A DNA stretch of 64,000 bases from Acinetobacter courvalinii (lineage in GTDB: Bacteria; Pseudomonadota; Gammaproteobacteria; Pseudomonadales; Moraxellaceae), in contig NZ_BMDA01000002.1 in assembly GCF_014635545.1 (NCBI RefSeq), positions 434,001-498,000 on the forward strand, written 5' to 3'. The notes under the pieces were generated by a model. It was given only the letters and a program-made list of their open reading frames with translations, ran no database searches and was not told the origin of the DNA. Both the position numbers and the translations under genes were made by a program. Positions 23,724 to 31,771 of this stretch are shown here, in pieces; the stretch's first letter is position 1; each line of letters starts with the position of its first letter.

Positions 23724-26700
23724 TTAAAAGTGATGAACGGAACCGAATAGATGATCGGTTAAACCTGATAATGGTGAAGTGATGGAGATGAGATCTGTTA
23801 AAGCGCCACCATTTGGATTTGGTTCACCTACAGCAATGCCTGAACTTGATGAAACGGTTCCTGTAATCGCAGTTAAGATATTATCCACACTACCATCTTC
23901 ATTATTGACATGAACAAGGTTGCTAATGCCATCGAATAGATTGCCATTTGATAGGCTACCCAGACTGTCTTGCAGAAGATCGAGCGTTAAGCTACCACTG
24001 CCAACCACAATTTGAATAGGTTGAGCGACTCCGGAAATCACATCACCGCCGCCGATGCCACCCGTAATGCCACCGATGATGTCAGTGATCGAACCTAAAG
24101 GACCGCCTTCGCCACCACCGATACCACCTGTAATACCGCCGATAATGTCAGTGATTGAGCCTAAAGGACCTCCTTCGCCACCGCCGATACCGCCCGTAAT
24201 GCCACCGATGATGTCAGTGATCGAACCTAAAGGCCCGCCGTCACCACCACCGATACCGCCCGTAATGCCACCGATGATGTCAGTGATCGAACCTAAAGGC
24301 CCGCCGTCACCGCCACCGATACCGCCAGTAATACCACCGATGATGTCAGTGATCGAACCTAGAGGACCGCCTTCACCGCCACCGATACCACCCGTAATGC
24401 CACCAATGATGCCTGTGATTGCACCTAAAGGTCCACCTTCACCACCACCGATACCACCAGTGATTCCACCTAACAATCCGCCGACATCAGTCAGGTCACC
24501 AACTGCATGTTGAACCAGACCAGAAGCCGTTGAACCATTGGTAATCAGTGTACCGACAACGCCAGTAAGAGAACCCGCAGCACCACCAATATCAGCACCT
24601 GCCAGATCAGAAATGGCTTCAAGTGTGCCATTTACGGTATCGCGAGAAGTTTCAAAGGTGAGGGTACCAAGATTGGTCAGATCCGTAACAGGATGAACAC
24701 CCGGAAGTACGCTACCAATTGCACCGCCGACCGTGCTAATACCGGTGTTGATAATATCTGTTTTCAGGCTTTCGACACCTTGTAGTACATCAATACCAGT
24801 TTGAATTACGCCTGTAACAGGATTGTTGCCTAGGTCACCGCCCGTAATGCCACCGATGATGCCTGTGATTGCGCCTAAAGGACCGCCTTCACCACCACCG
24901 ATGCCACCCGTAATGCCACCGATAATGTCAGTGATCGAGCCTAAAGGACCGCCTTCACCACCACCGATACCGCCAGTAATGCCACCAATGATGCCTGTGA
25001 TTGCGCCTAAAGGACCGCCTTCACCGCCACCGATACCACCGGTAATGCCACCGATGATTCCAGTGATTGCACCAAGAGGACCACCTTCACCACCAAGACC
25101 ACCTGTGACTCCGCCCACAACACCTGTCACGGTACCGAGTAGGCCTGTGCCACCTTCGCCATCACCTGCCACAATATGAATAATGTTGGTGACGGGGCTA
25201 AGCGGATTAAATTCACCTTCACCATTTAAACCGCTGAGGTCGAGTACCGAGATGGCATTGCCTGAGAAGTTAATTGGAATCGTAATCGGTGTCACGATAC
25301 TGGCATCATCACCAATCCCATTGCCAATACCATAATTATGCTCACCATTGCCTGCGCCAATACCGCCGAGTAAGCCGCCTGGGCCATTACCACTACCACC
25401 ATTGCCAGTGCCGTTACCATTGTTGGTGCTGTCATTGTCCTGAACATGATTGTTGGTTGTGGTGGATGAATTATTGTGAGAATTGGCGGTTGCACTACCA
25501 AACAAGGAGATTGCATTACCTGACAGATTAATCGGAATGGCAATCGGGGCGACGATGCTGGCATCATCTGCAATCCCATTACCGATGCCATAGTTATGTT
25601 CACCATTGCCTGCTGCAACACCGTTGAGTAAACCACCTAAGCCAAGCAGCCCGCCTGAACCACCGCCTACGCCATTACCGCCACTATTACTATTGTCTGT
25701 TGAATCATTGTCCTGAACGTAGTTATTGGTTGTGGTTGAGGAGTTATTGGTTGAATTGGCTGTTGCATGACCAAAGATCGAGAAGGCATTACCCGATGCA
25801 TTGATTGGCGTCGTAATCGGGATTACTACACTGGCATCATCGGCAATCCCATTGCCAATACCGTAGTTGTGTTCGCCATTACCTGCGGCAACACCATTTA
25901 ATAATCCGCCCCCTGTGCCATTGCCTGAACCGCTGCCAGTACCGTTACCACCGCTATTACTGTTATTGGTTGTGTCGTTATCCTGGAAGTAATTATTGGT
26001 TGTGGTTGAGGAGTTATTCACTGAGTTTGAAGTGGCATTACCAAAGATTGAGAAGGCATTTCCCGATGCATTGATCGGTGTGGTGATTGGTGCTACCACA
26101 CTGGCATCATCAGCAATCCCGTTACCAATACCGTAGTTGTGTTCACCGTTGCCTGCACCGACACCATTTAATAAACCACCACCGACACCATTCCCTGCCG
26201 TACCACCAACACCACTACTGCTATTGCTATTATTAATGCTGTCATTGTCCTGGAAATAGTTGGTGGTTTTGGTCGATGAGTCATTGACCGAGTTTGAAGT
26301 GGCATTGCCAAAGATTGAGAAGGCATTTCCCGAACCACTGATTGGCGTTGTGATGGGTGCGACCACACTTGAATCATTGCCAATACCATTGCCAATACCA
26401 TAGTTATGATCACCATTCCCTGCAGCAGGGCCATTACCCCAACCACCCACGCCATTGCCAGCAGCACCATCTGTCAGGACCGTACCACTGTTACTATTGT
26501 CAGTCGTGTCATTGTCTTCATAATGATTGACGGCTGTGGTCGATGAATTGTTGACTGAGCTTGTGGTTGAGTCTCCAAAGACCGAGAAGGAGTTGCCCAA
26601 GCCGCTGAGAGGGGTGGTGATTGGCATGACCACACCAACGTCATCACCATTACCGTTGCCAATACCGTAATTATGTTCGCCGTTGCCAGCGCCGACACCA

Positions 26701-28940
26701 TTGAGTAGGCCGCCAATGCCATTGCCTGCACCACTGCCAACACCGCTGTTGCTATTGTCCGTTGTATCATTGTCTCGGACAATATTGGTGGTGGTGGTCG
26801 AAGCATTGTTATGCGATGCGTTATTGGCATCCCCAAAGAATGAGAATTCATTGCCTAGGCCATTGATTGGCGTCGTGATCGGGGTGGTAATGCCGACGTC
26901 ATCGCCGTTACCATTACCGATGCCATAGTTTTGCTCACCATTGCCTGCGCCAATACCGCTCAGTAGACCTCCGATGCCATTGCCGGCAGCACCTGCGCCA
27001 CTATTACTATGGTCGATATGATCATTGTCTTCGACGATGTTGGTGGTATTGGTTGATCCATTATTGACCGAGGTATTGCCGGTATGAGTCGGATCATTGC
27101 TGCCAAACCAGGAAACATTATTTCCCATGGCATTGATCGGAGTCACCACAGGCGAAGTCCAGTCTGCGTCATCACCGTTACCATTGCCGATGCCGTAGTT
27201 GTGTTCACCATTACCGGCGCTGATACCGTTGAGTAAGCCACCCAGACCATTGCCAGTGCCGCCGGTACCTGTACCACTATTGCTATTATCCGTGCTGTCA
27301 TTGTCCTGAACATGGTTCAGTGTGGTGGTCGGTGCCGAATTGGTTGATGAATTATTGCCACCACCGCCAACAGAATTGCCGAGTACATTTAAAGGTGTGG
27401 TCCAAGGCACCGTAATGTCGACATCATCTCCATTACCGTTACCAATACCATAGTTTTGTTCGCCATTCCCCGCAGCAGGGCCATTGCCTAAGCCCCCCAC
27501 ACCATTACCGACGCCACCCGTAGCTGTACCACTATTACTATTATCGGTCGTGTCATTGTCCTGAATAATATTGGACGTGGTTGTAGGAGCGGTATTGGTT
27601 GAGTTCACATCGCCATCACCCAAACCTGCAAAGGAATTGCCGAGTACATGCACAGGTGTGGTCCATGGTACGGTTACGCTGGCATCGTCACCGTTGCCAT
27701 TGCCAATACCGTAATTGTGTTCATCATTGCCTGCACTAATACCATTCAGCAATCCGCCTAGTCCATTACCGCTACCCCCGGTACCTGTACCGCTGTTGCT
27801 ATTATTGGTGGTGTCATTGTCCTGGAGATTAGTCGTCGATGTGGTCGGTGCGGTATTGACGGAATTCACATCTCCACCGCCAAGACCTGCAACTGAATTG
27901 CCGAGTACCTGAAATGGTGCAGTGACGGGTGTAGTGACACTGGCATCGTCACCGTTACCATTGCCAATGCCATAGTTTTGTTCACCGTTACCAGCGCCCA
28001 CGCCGTTTAACCAGCCACCATCACTGCCATTACCCGCGGCACCGGTGCCAGTATTGCTGTTATTAATGCTGTCATTGTCCTGAATATTGGTGGTCGAAGT
28101 GGTCGGTGCAGTATTAACTGAATCAATATCGCCACCACCCAGACCCGCAATCGAATTGCCCACCGCTTGAACGGGTGTGGTCCATGGGGTAGTCACTGTG
28201 GCATCGTCGCCGTTGCCATTACCGATACCGTAATTATGTTCGCCATTTCCAGCTGCTACGCCATTGAGTAAGCCGCCACCGTTGCCGTTGCCAGCTCCTG
28301 TACCCGTATTACTATTATTTGTGGTGTCATTGTCCTGAATATTGACGCTAGAGGTAGTTGGTGTGGTATTAACCGAGTCCAGTCCGCCTTGACCCAGTGC
28401 GGCAACTGAATTGCCCAAGGCCTCGAATGGCACTGTGACCGGGGTTGTCAGGTTGGCATCGTCACCGTTGCCATTACCGATACCGTAATTATGTTCGCCG
28501 TTGCCAGAGGCGATACCGTTTAACACGCCACCATCACTGCCATTTCCAGCGCCTGCGCCAGTATTGCTATTATTGATGATGTCATTATCGTGAACCTGGG
28601 TCGAAGCGCTGGTGGTGGCGGTATTAATAGATGAAGAGTTGGCCGACCAGGGAAATGAATTTCCTAATGAGTGAAAAGCTGTGGTGAAAGGAAGGGGAAA
28701 ATTAAGGTCTTGGGCATTACCAACGCCAACACCGTAGTTTTGAGGACCATTGCCTGTAAGTACACCGCCGAATAAACCGTCACCAGAACCATTACTATTA
28801 TTGGTGATGGTGGTATCTTCGACCTGAACATGATTTGTTGTCGATACGGTGTTGACAGGAATTGGCGCCGTTGTTTGGCTATTACTACTCGAGAATGAGA
28901 GAATACCCGTAATTGGTGATAAAATATTTTTAAATAACAT
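23724..28940 (-). CDS. Giant Asn/Gly-rich repeat protein with chaplin-like units
   Basis: 1738 residues and, as far as I can see, no Cys. The N-terminus MLFKNILSPITGILS matches the neighbouring giant protein. Residues about 65-1230 hold 14 units of about 86 residues: NYGIGNGNGDD, then a core such as VVAPITTPINASGNAFSIFG, a Ser/Thr/Asn linker, QDNDTTNNSNSG and GNG-GGLLNGVAAGNGEH. The remaining roughly 500 residues repeat the Gly-rich architecture of the neighbour: four 22-residue units, one spacer module, six more units, and a nearly identical tail ending LTDHLFGSVHHF. The core resembles streptomycete chaplins (P-x-x-x-P-hydrophobic-N-x-x-GN), suggesting an amyloid-forming surface protein; this is inference. 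GNGNGDD is faintly RTX-like but is not in tandem nonapeptides. It shares a leader segment and a CRP-type site with its neighbour. Confidence 0.85.
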   Translation of the reverse strand: MLFKNILSPITGILSFSSSNSQTTAPIPVNTVSTTNHVQVEDTTITNNSNGSGDGLFGGVLTGNGPQNYGVGVGNAQDLNFPLPFTTAFHSLGNSFPWSANSSSINTATTSASTQVHDNDIINNSNTGAGAGNGSDGGVLNGIASGNGEHNYGIGNGNGDDANLTTPVTVPFEALGNSVAALGQGGLDSVNTTPTTSSVNIQDNDTTNNSNTGTGAGNGNGGGLLNGVAAGNGEHNYGIGNGNGDDATVTTPWTTPVQAVGNSIAGLGGGDIDSVNTAPTTSTTNIQDNDSINNSNTGTGAAGNGSDGGWLNGVGAGNGEQNYGIGNGNGDDASVTTPVTAPFQVLGNSVAGLGGGDVNSVNTAPTTSTTNLQDNDTTNNSNSGTGTGGSGNGLGGLLNGISAGNDEHNYGIGNGNGDDASVTVPWTTPVHVLGNSFAGLGDGDVNSTNTAPTTTSNIIQDNDTTDNSNSGTATGGVGNGVGGLGNGPAAGNGEQNYGIGNGNGDDVDITVPWTTPLNVLGNSVGGGGNNSSTNSAPTTTLNHVQDNDSTDNSNSGTGTGGTGNGLGGLLNGISAGNGEHNYGIGNGNGDDADWTSPVVTPINAMGNNVSWFGSNDPTHTGNTSVNNGSTNTTNIVEDNDHIDHSNSGAGAAGNGIGGLLSGIGAGNGEQNYGIGNGNGDDVGITTPITTPINGLGNEFSFFGDANNASHNNASTTTTNIVRDNDTTDNSNSGVGSGAGNGIGGLLNGVGAGNGEHNYGIGNGNGDDVGVVMPITTPLSGLGNSFSVFGDSTTSSVNNSSTTAVNHYEDNDTTDNSNSGTVLTDGAAGNGVGGWGNGPAAGNGDHNYGIGNGIGNDSSVVAPITTPISGSGNAFSIFGNATSNSVNDSSTKTTNYFQDNDSINNSNSSSGVGGTAGNGVGGGLLNGVGAGNGEHNYGIGNGIADDASVVAPITTPINASGNAFSIFGNATSNSVNNSSTTTNNYFQDNDTTNNSNSGGNGTGSGSGNGTGGGLLNGVAAGNGEHNYGIGNGIADDASVVIPITTPINASGNAFSIFGHATANSTNNSSTTTNNYVQDNDSTDNSNSGGNGVGGGSGGLLGLGGLLNGVAAGNGEHNYGIGNGIADDASIVAPIAIPINLSGNAISLFGSATANSHNNSSTTTNNHVQDNDSTNNGNGTGNGGSGNGPGGLLGGIGAGNGEHNYGIGNGIGDDASIVTPITIPINFSGNAISVLDLSGLNGEGEFNPLSPVTNIIHIVAGDGEGGTGLLGTVTGVVGGVTGGLGGEGGPLGAITGIIGGITGGIGGGEGGPLGAITGIIGGITGGIGGGEGGPLGSITDIIGGITGGIGGGEGGPLGAITGIIGGITGGDLGNNPVTGVIQTGIDVLQGVESLKTDIINTGISTVGGAIGSVLPGVHPVTDLTNLGTLTFETSRDTVNGTLEAISDLAGADIGGAAGSLTGVVGTLITNGSTASGLVQHAVGDLTDVGGLLGGITGGIGGGEGGPLGAITGIIGGITGGIGGGEGGPLGSITDIIGGITGGIGGGDGGPLGSITDIIGGITGGIGGGDGGPLGSITDIIGGITGGIGGGEGGPLGSITDIIGGITGGIGGGEGGPLGSITDIIGGITGGIGGGDVISGVAQPIQIVVGSGSLTLDLLQDSLGSLSNGNLFDGISNLVHVNNEDGSVDNILTAITGTVSSSSGIAVGEPNPNGGALTDLISITSPLSGLTDHLFGSVHHF
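24060..24465 (-). repeat. 66-bp tandem repeats, C-terminal cluster of second giant gene
   Basis: Six units of the same 22-residue repeat as in the first giant gene (one AITGII, five SITDII, two with GGDGGPLG). Nearly identical in DNA to clusters in the neighbour. Confidence 0.85.
24475..24840 (-). repeat. Spacer module in the second giant gene
   Basis: A single copy of the approximately 117-residue module, matching copies 3 and 4 of the first giant gene in protein sequence and nearly so in DNA. Confidence 0.88.
24845..25110 (-). repeat. 66-bp tandem repeats, first cluster of second giant gene
   Basis: About four units (GGPLGAITGII, AITGII, SITDII, AITGII) that join the chaplin-like half to the spacer module; the first, GGLGGEGGPLG, is shortened. 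Confidence 0.8.
25250..28740 (-). repeat. 14 tandem approximately 258-bp repeats (chaplin-like units)
   Basis: Each unit starts at NYG.G.G and runs about 86 residues. There is a gradient along the array: early units read GNGNGDD and TTPWTTPV..LGNS, later ones GNGIADD and APITTPINASGNAFSIFG. Neighbouring units are most alike, as expected from unequal crossing-over. Confidence 0.88.
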
Positions 28941-28991
28941 GTCGATATACCTATAATTATTGGAGTTTTGTTTTATTTAGCTTAATAATTA

Positions 28992-29007
28992 TGTGACTCC
29001 TGTCGCA
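28992..29007. promoter_or_regulatory. CRP/FNR-family site upstream of the second giant gene
   Basis: TGTGACTCCTGTCGCA matches TGTGA-N6-TCACA with one mismatch, 52 bases upstream of the ATG at 28940. Between site and start, the leader contains AACAAAACT...ATAGGTAT, also present before the first giant gene. Confidence 0.6.
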
Positions 29008-29410
29008 TAATATACCAATTAGTATTGGTTGATTAACGCTTTAATGTCAATATTGCAGTATGTATCATATTTTTTAATGAGCTATAAAAATTATATAAAA
29101 CAAAGAATTGGATTTTGATTTTGGAACTTGGATTTTTAATTGCTATTAATATTATGAAATTATAGATTATTTATAAAAATTACAGAGTGGTTTGAAGTGC
29201 CTTTTATAGACTGTTATTTATTTAATTGAATTTTAATCGTTAATTTATATCCAATAGTTTGCAAGCGCTGATTTGATTTGGCCTGTTGTGAAATTTCGCG
29301 GAGTAGGAATGATTTCTGGCATGGTTCGGTCGGTTTGCCACAGTCGTGGTGATTTAATCTGAATAAAACGCTGAATCTATAGCCAGTTGATCACTCATGC
29401 TTGAAAAAGG
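29008..29410. other. AT-rich intergenic DNA, no gene seen
   Basis: About 400 bases between the control region of the second giant gene and the promoter of tRNA-Arg copy 3. I see no gene, integrase remnant or structured RNA. Confidence 0.5.
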
Positions 29411-29412
29411 CC

Positions 29413-29440
29413 TTATCTTTTAGCAAAAAGTGCGTATAAT
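29413..29440 (+). promoter_or_regulatory. Promoter of tRNA-Arg copy 3
   Basis: A perfect -10 TATAAT at 29435-29440 followed by GCCCTCC, a GC-rich discriminator typical of stable RNA genes. The -35 (TTATCT, 16-base spacing) is weak. Confidence 0.55.
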
Positions 29441-29456
29441 GCCCTCCATCAAATAT

Positions 29457-29533
29457 GCGCTCATAGCTCAGCTGGATAGAGCACTTGGCTACGAACTAAG
29501 GGGTCGGGAGTTCGAATCTCTCTGAGCGCACCA
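29457..29533 (+). tRNA. tRNA-Arg(ACG), copy 3
   Basis: 77 bases identical to the copies at 13037 and 13160, anticodon ACG at 29491-29493, encoded CCA. It has its own promoter and a terminator like that of copy 2. Together with copy 2 it brackets the tct/giant-protein block. Confidence 0.97.
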
Positions 29534-29545
29534 ATTTGAAAAAAG

Positions 29546-29569
29546 AAACCGCTTAAATGCGGTTTTTTT
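29546..29569 (+). terminator. Rho-independent terminator of tRNA-Arg copy 3
   Basis: AACCGC-TTAAAT-GCGGTT followed by T residues, differing from the terminator of copy 2 by one loop base. It can also act on the minus strand for the gene ending at 29575. Confidence 0.85.
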
Positions 29570-29574
29570 GTGTC

Positions 29575-30873
29575 TTAAATTTTTGCCTTGAGCTTCTGTA
29601 CAAATACCGCATTCCCACCAACCGCAGGTAGCACGTCATGATAAGGCAGGCTTCGCATTGCCCTGAGTAAAAAGGGTGCCTTTTCATCGACTTTCATGCT
29701 TGTTGTCATTTTAAATAAGGTCCCTTGATCTTGAGCAGCAAGGCGCATTTCTCCTTTGATAAAGCGTAAGTCTCCGCCATTGGCATAAAAACGATTCTCA
29801 GTCGTGTTGGGATAGTTAAAATGCAGTTTAAAAGCAAAGGGAATATTGATCACGCCCAAACCCACATTGACCTGTAGATCGGCATCCTGGGCCTGATTCT
29901 GAACAGGTGTCGTGACCACTTTCTTGATTTGGCGGGGGAACAGTTCCTGATAGGCATTAGGACTCAACCATTTTTGTAAGGGTTGAGGGGATTGCGTATA
30001 AAAACGATAGGTTGTGGTAAAGCGCATGGCTTCACGTCCATGGGTATAGAGTACACTGGTGGGCGCATGTAGAAAGCTCACCGGCTGCTGGGCATTCTGG
30101 CTCAGTTGTGCGATTTTTAGCAATTGTGCGCGATTCAGTTGCGGGCTGGGAATTTGTCCGGCATTCAGGGCGATTATATTTTGCTGATTAAAACGGTTTC
30201 TGAGCGCCTCCATTACAAAAGCATTGGTACCGCTGGGAATGCCCAGCTTGACTTCAGGAATGGCATTCAGAATTTTCTTAAAAATAAATCCCTTGGGTTG
30301 GTTCAGATCTCCCCATTGGGTTAAGGTGATTAAGGTGTGGTGTTCGTCCAGAGAAAACCATTCAAATTTACCTACGCCATAAGGAATGGGTGCATCAATC
30401 ACCAGACTGGAAATACTATTGGGTTGAATCTGATGCTGTAAGGTGACATCTTCATTGAAGTTCAGCACGGGAATAGGTGTCGGAATCGAGACCCGATATT
30501 TCATCTGTACAATATTGCCTGAGTGTTCCAGGGCTTTGGCGGATTTTAAGGTCGGGAATAAACCGACATATTGCTTAAAATCAGTTAAGGTTTTGGCCAC
30601 CTGCTGGGCGTTGACCGGTACAATCATCGCAGCCGAATTGAAACTCACGCTGGGTTGAGGATTGGTTTTTAAGGTGGGGAGTGCCGTTTTTGTGACAGGA
30701 TGTCCATAGATAAAAATCGTGTTTTGGGTATAACCTGCCAGTATTTTGGGGTTATTTTGAAATGGCTGTAAGGCACTGGGGATATTGTCATTCCACGACA
30801 ACAGTTGAGCAAAACAACTTTGTGTTGTGCCTAGGAAAATACAAGAGATAAGTAGTCCATTCAAATAACGCAT
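29575..30873 (-). CDS. Secreted protein with probable tandem SRPBCC (START-like) domains
   Basis: About 432 residues from the ATG at 30873, chosen because AGGA lies six bases upstream and the protein then begins with a Sec signal (MRYLNGLLISCIFLGTTQSCFA). The mature part seems to hold two START-like halves: MIVPVNAQQVAKTLTDFKQYVGLFPTLKSAKALE...MKYRVSIPTP near residues 85-150, and FYTQSPQPLQKWLSPNAYQELFP near residue 305. Such folds bind hydrophobic ligands. The periplasmic location and duplicated architecture are read from sequence; ligand and role are unknown. An upstream in-frame start at 30948 is less likely. Confidence 0.65.
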   Translation of the reverse strand: MRYLNGLLISCIFLGTTQSCFAQLLSWNDNIPSALQPFQNNPKILAGYTQNTIFIYGHPVTKTALPTLKTNPQPSVSFNSAAMIVPVNAQQVAKTLTDFKQYVGLFPTLKSAKALEHSGNIVQMKYRVSIPTPIPVLNFNEDVTLQHQIQPNSISSLVIDAPIPYGVGKFEWFSLDEHHTLITLTQWGDLNQPKGFIFKKILNAIPEVKLGIPSGTNAFVMEALRNRFNQQNIIALNAGQIPSPQLNRAQLLKIAQLSQNAQQPVSFLHAPTSVLYTHGREAMRFTTTYRFYTQSPQPLQKWLSPNAYQELFPRQIKKVVTTPVQNQAQDADLQVNVGLGVINIPFAFKLHFNYPNTTENRFYANGGDLRFIKGEMRLAAQDQGTLFKMTTSMKVDEKAPFLLRAMRSLPYHDVLPAVGGNAVFVQKLKAKI

Positions 30874-31225
30874 CACATTCCTTTGCTTTTTATTCGTGAT
30901 TTGGTGGGCAGGAATTAACACCCTGTGATTGAGTGTATTCACGCCCATTATTAATAAGATTTTTTGGTGTTAAAAAATAGTCGCATTGTGTAAAACTTCG
31001 CCAGAAACTTGATTTGATTGGTTGAGCATATAAATATATATGCAGGCGATTTAAGAACAAAAGACGATATTTTGCAGGACTTTAAAATCAAAGCATCGGG
31101 ATAAATTGATATAAAAAAAGAATCATCAAGTCAGCTTAAATCGCAGATTGAAATTTTGTATCAAAACGCCAGAAAGGTGATTTACCTGTGAAGCATTTAT
31201 GTTCTAATAGGTCAGTTTTTTTCAA

Positions 31226-31738
31226 ATGTTAGAAATCAAAATGTCTGAACAACGTCCAACGGTCTCTGTGCGCTATTATCTGAATCTGGAAGAATCACAG
31301 GATGGTTTTGCTCTGGTCACTTTTGGTAAAAAGACCTTTAGCCGTTTTCTAACACCCGTGATTAGTATCGCGATTATCCTATGGGGGATTTATTTAGGCT
31401 TCTCAGGGGTCGGGCGCTATTATGTGGCGTTGGGTGCGTTCTTTCTACTGATGCAGGGCGTGATGCGCTACTGGTTATTGCCGATGTTATTCAAGCGCCA
31501 GTTTGTCCGTTACCAGTTTGGTAAAAGTGAGCAGGGGATTGATTTATATCAGGATCATTTTGAACTGTACGCAACAGGCAAAACCCAGAGAACTCAGTAT
31601 ACCGAAGTACAATCTTTTGCAATTGGCAAACTGACCTATATGCTGGAACTGAAAAATCATACCGTGATTATTGTACCGAAACGTGCATTTGCAAATACTT
31701 CAGATCAAACCAAATTTGAAAATAGCTTTAAAAAGTAA
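31226..31738 (+). CDS. YcxB-like membrane protein
   Basis: 170 residues with two hydrophobic helices near residues 45-85 (FLTPVISIAIILWGIYLGF and VALGAFFLLMQGVMRYWLLP), then a C-terminal domain with the YcxB-like pattern: IDLYQDHFELYATGKTQRTQYTEVQSFAIGKLTYMLELKNHTVIIVPKRAF. The role of this family is unknown. The ATG at 31241 (MSEQRPT) is an equally good start. It is 33 bp upstream of the FAH-family gene and probably co-transcribed. Confidence 0.7.
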   Translation: MLEIKMSEQRPTVSVRYYLNLEESQDGFALVTFGKKTFSRFLTPVISIAIILWGIYLGFSGVGRYYVALGAFFLLMQGVMRYWLLPMLFKRQFVRYQFGKSEQGIDLYQDHFELYATGKTQRTQYTEVQSFAIGKLTYMLELKNHTVIIVPKRAFANTSDQTKFENSFKK

Positions 31739-31771
31739 ATTTATCAGCGGTTCAAAGAACAAGGAACATTC

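Noticed and set aside
19750-25110. Tandem repeats as a CRISPR array.
   Set aside because: Units are 66 bp with no unique spacers, lie in frame within coding DNA, and no cas genes are near.
19788-25179. Long plus-strand open frames rich in Pro-Pro (PPSPPPIPPVMPP) opposite the giant genes.
   Set aside because: They are antisense shadows of the Gly-rich repeat. Codons for Gly-Gly read backwards as Pro-Pro and repetition without stops keeps the frame open; they lack ribosome binding sites and stop at the cluster ends.
23724-28940. RTX-type calcium-binding toxin or adhesin.
   Set aside because: GNGNGDD is only loosely like the GGxGxDxUx nonapeptide and appears once per 86 residues rather than in tandem; no RTX secretion genes adjoin.
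13237-29456. Integrase-driven genomic island at tRNA-Arg.
   Set aside because: No integrase, excisionase or partial tRNA repeat is visible; the flanks are complete tRNA genes. Kept only as a possible insertion or duplication.
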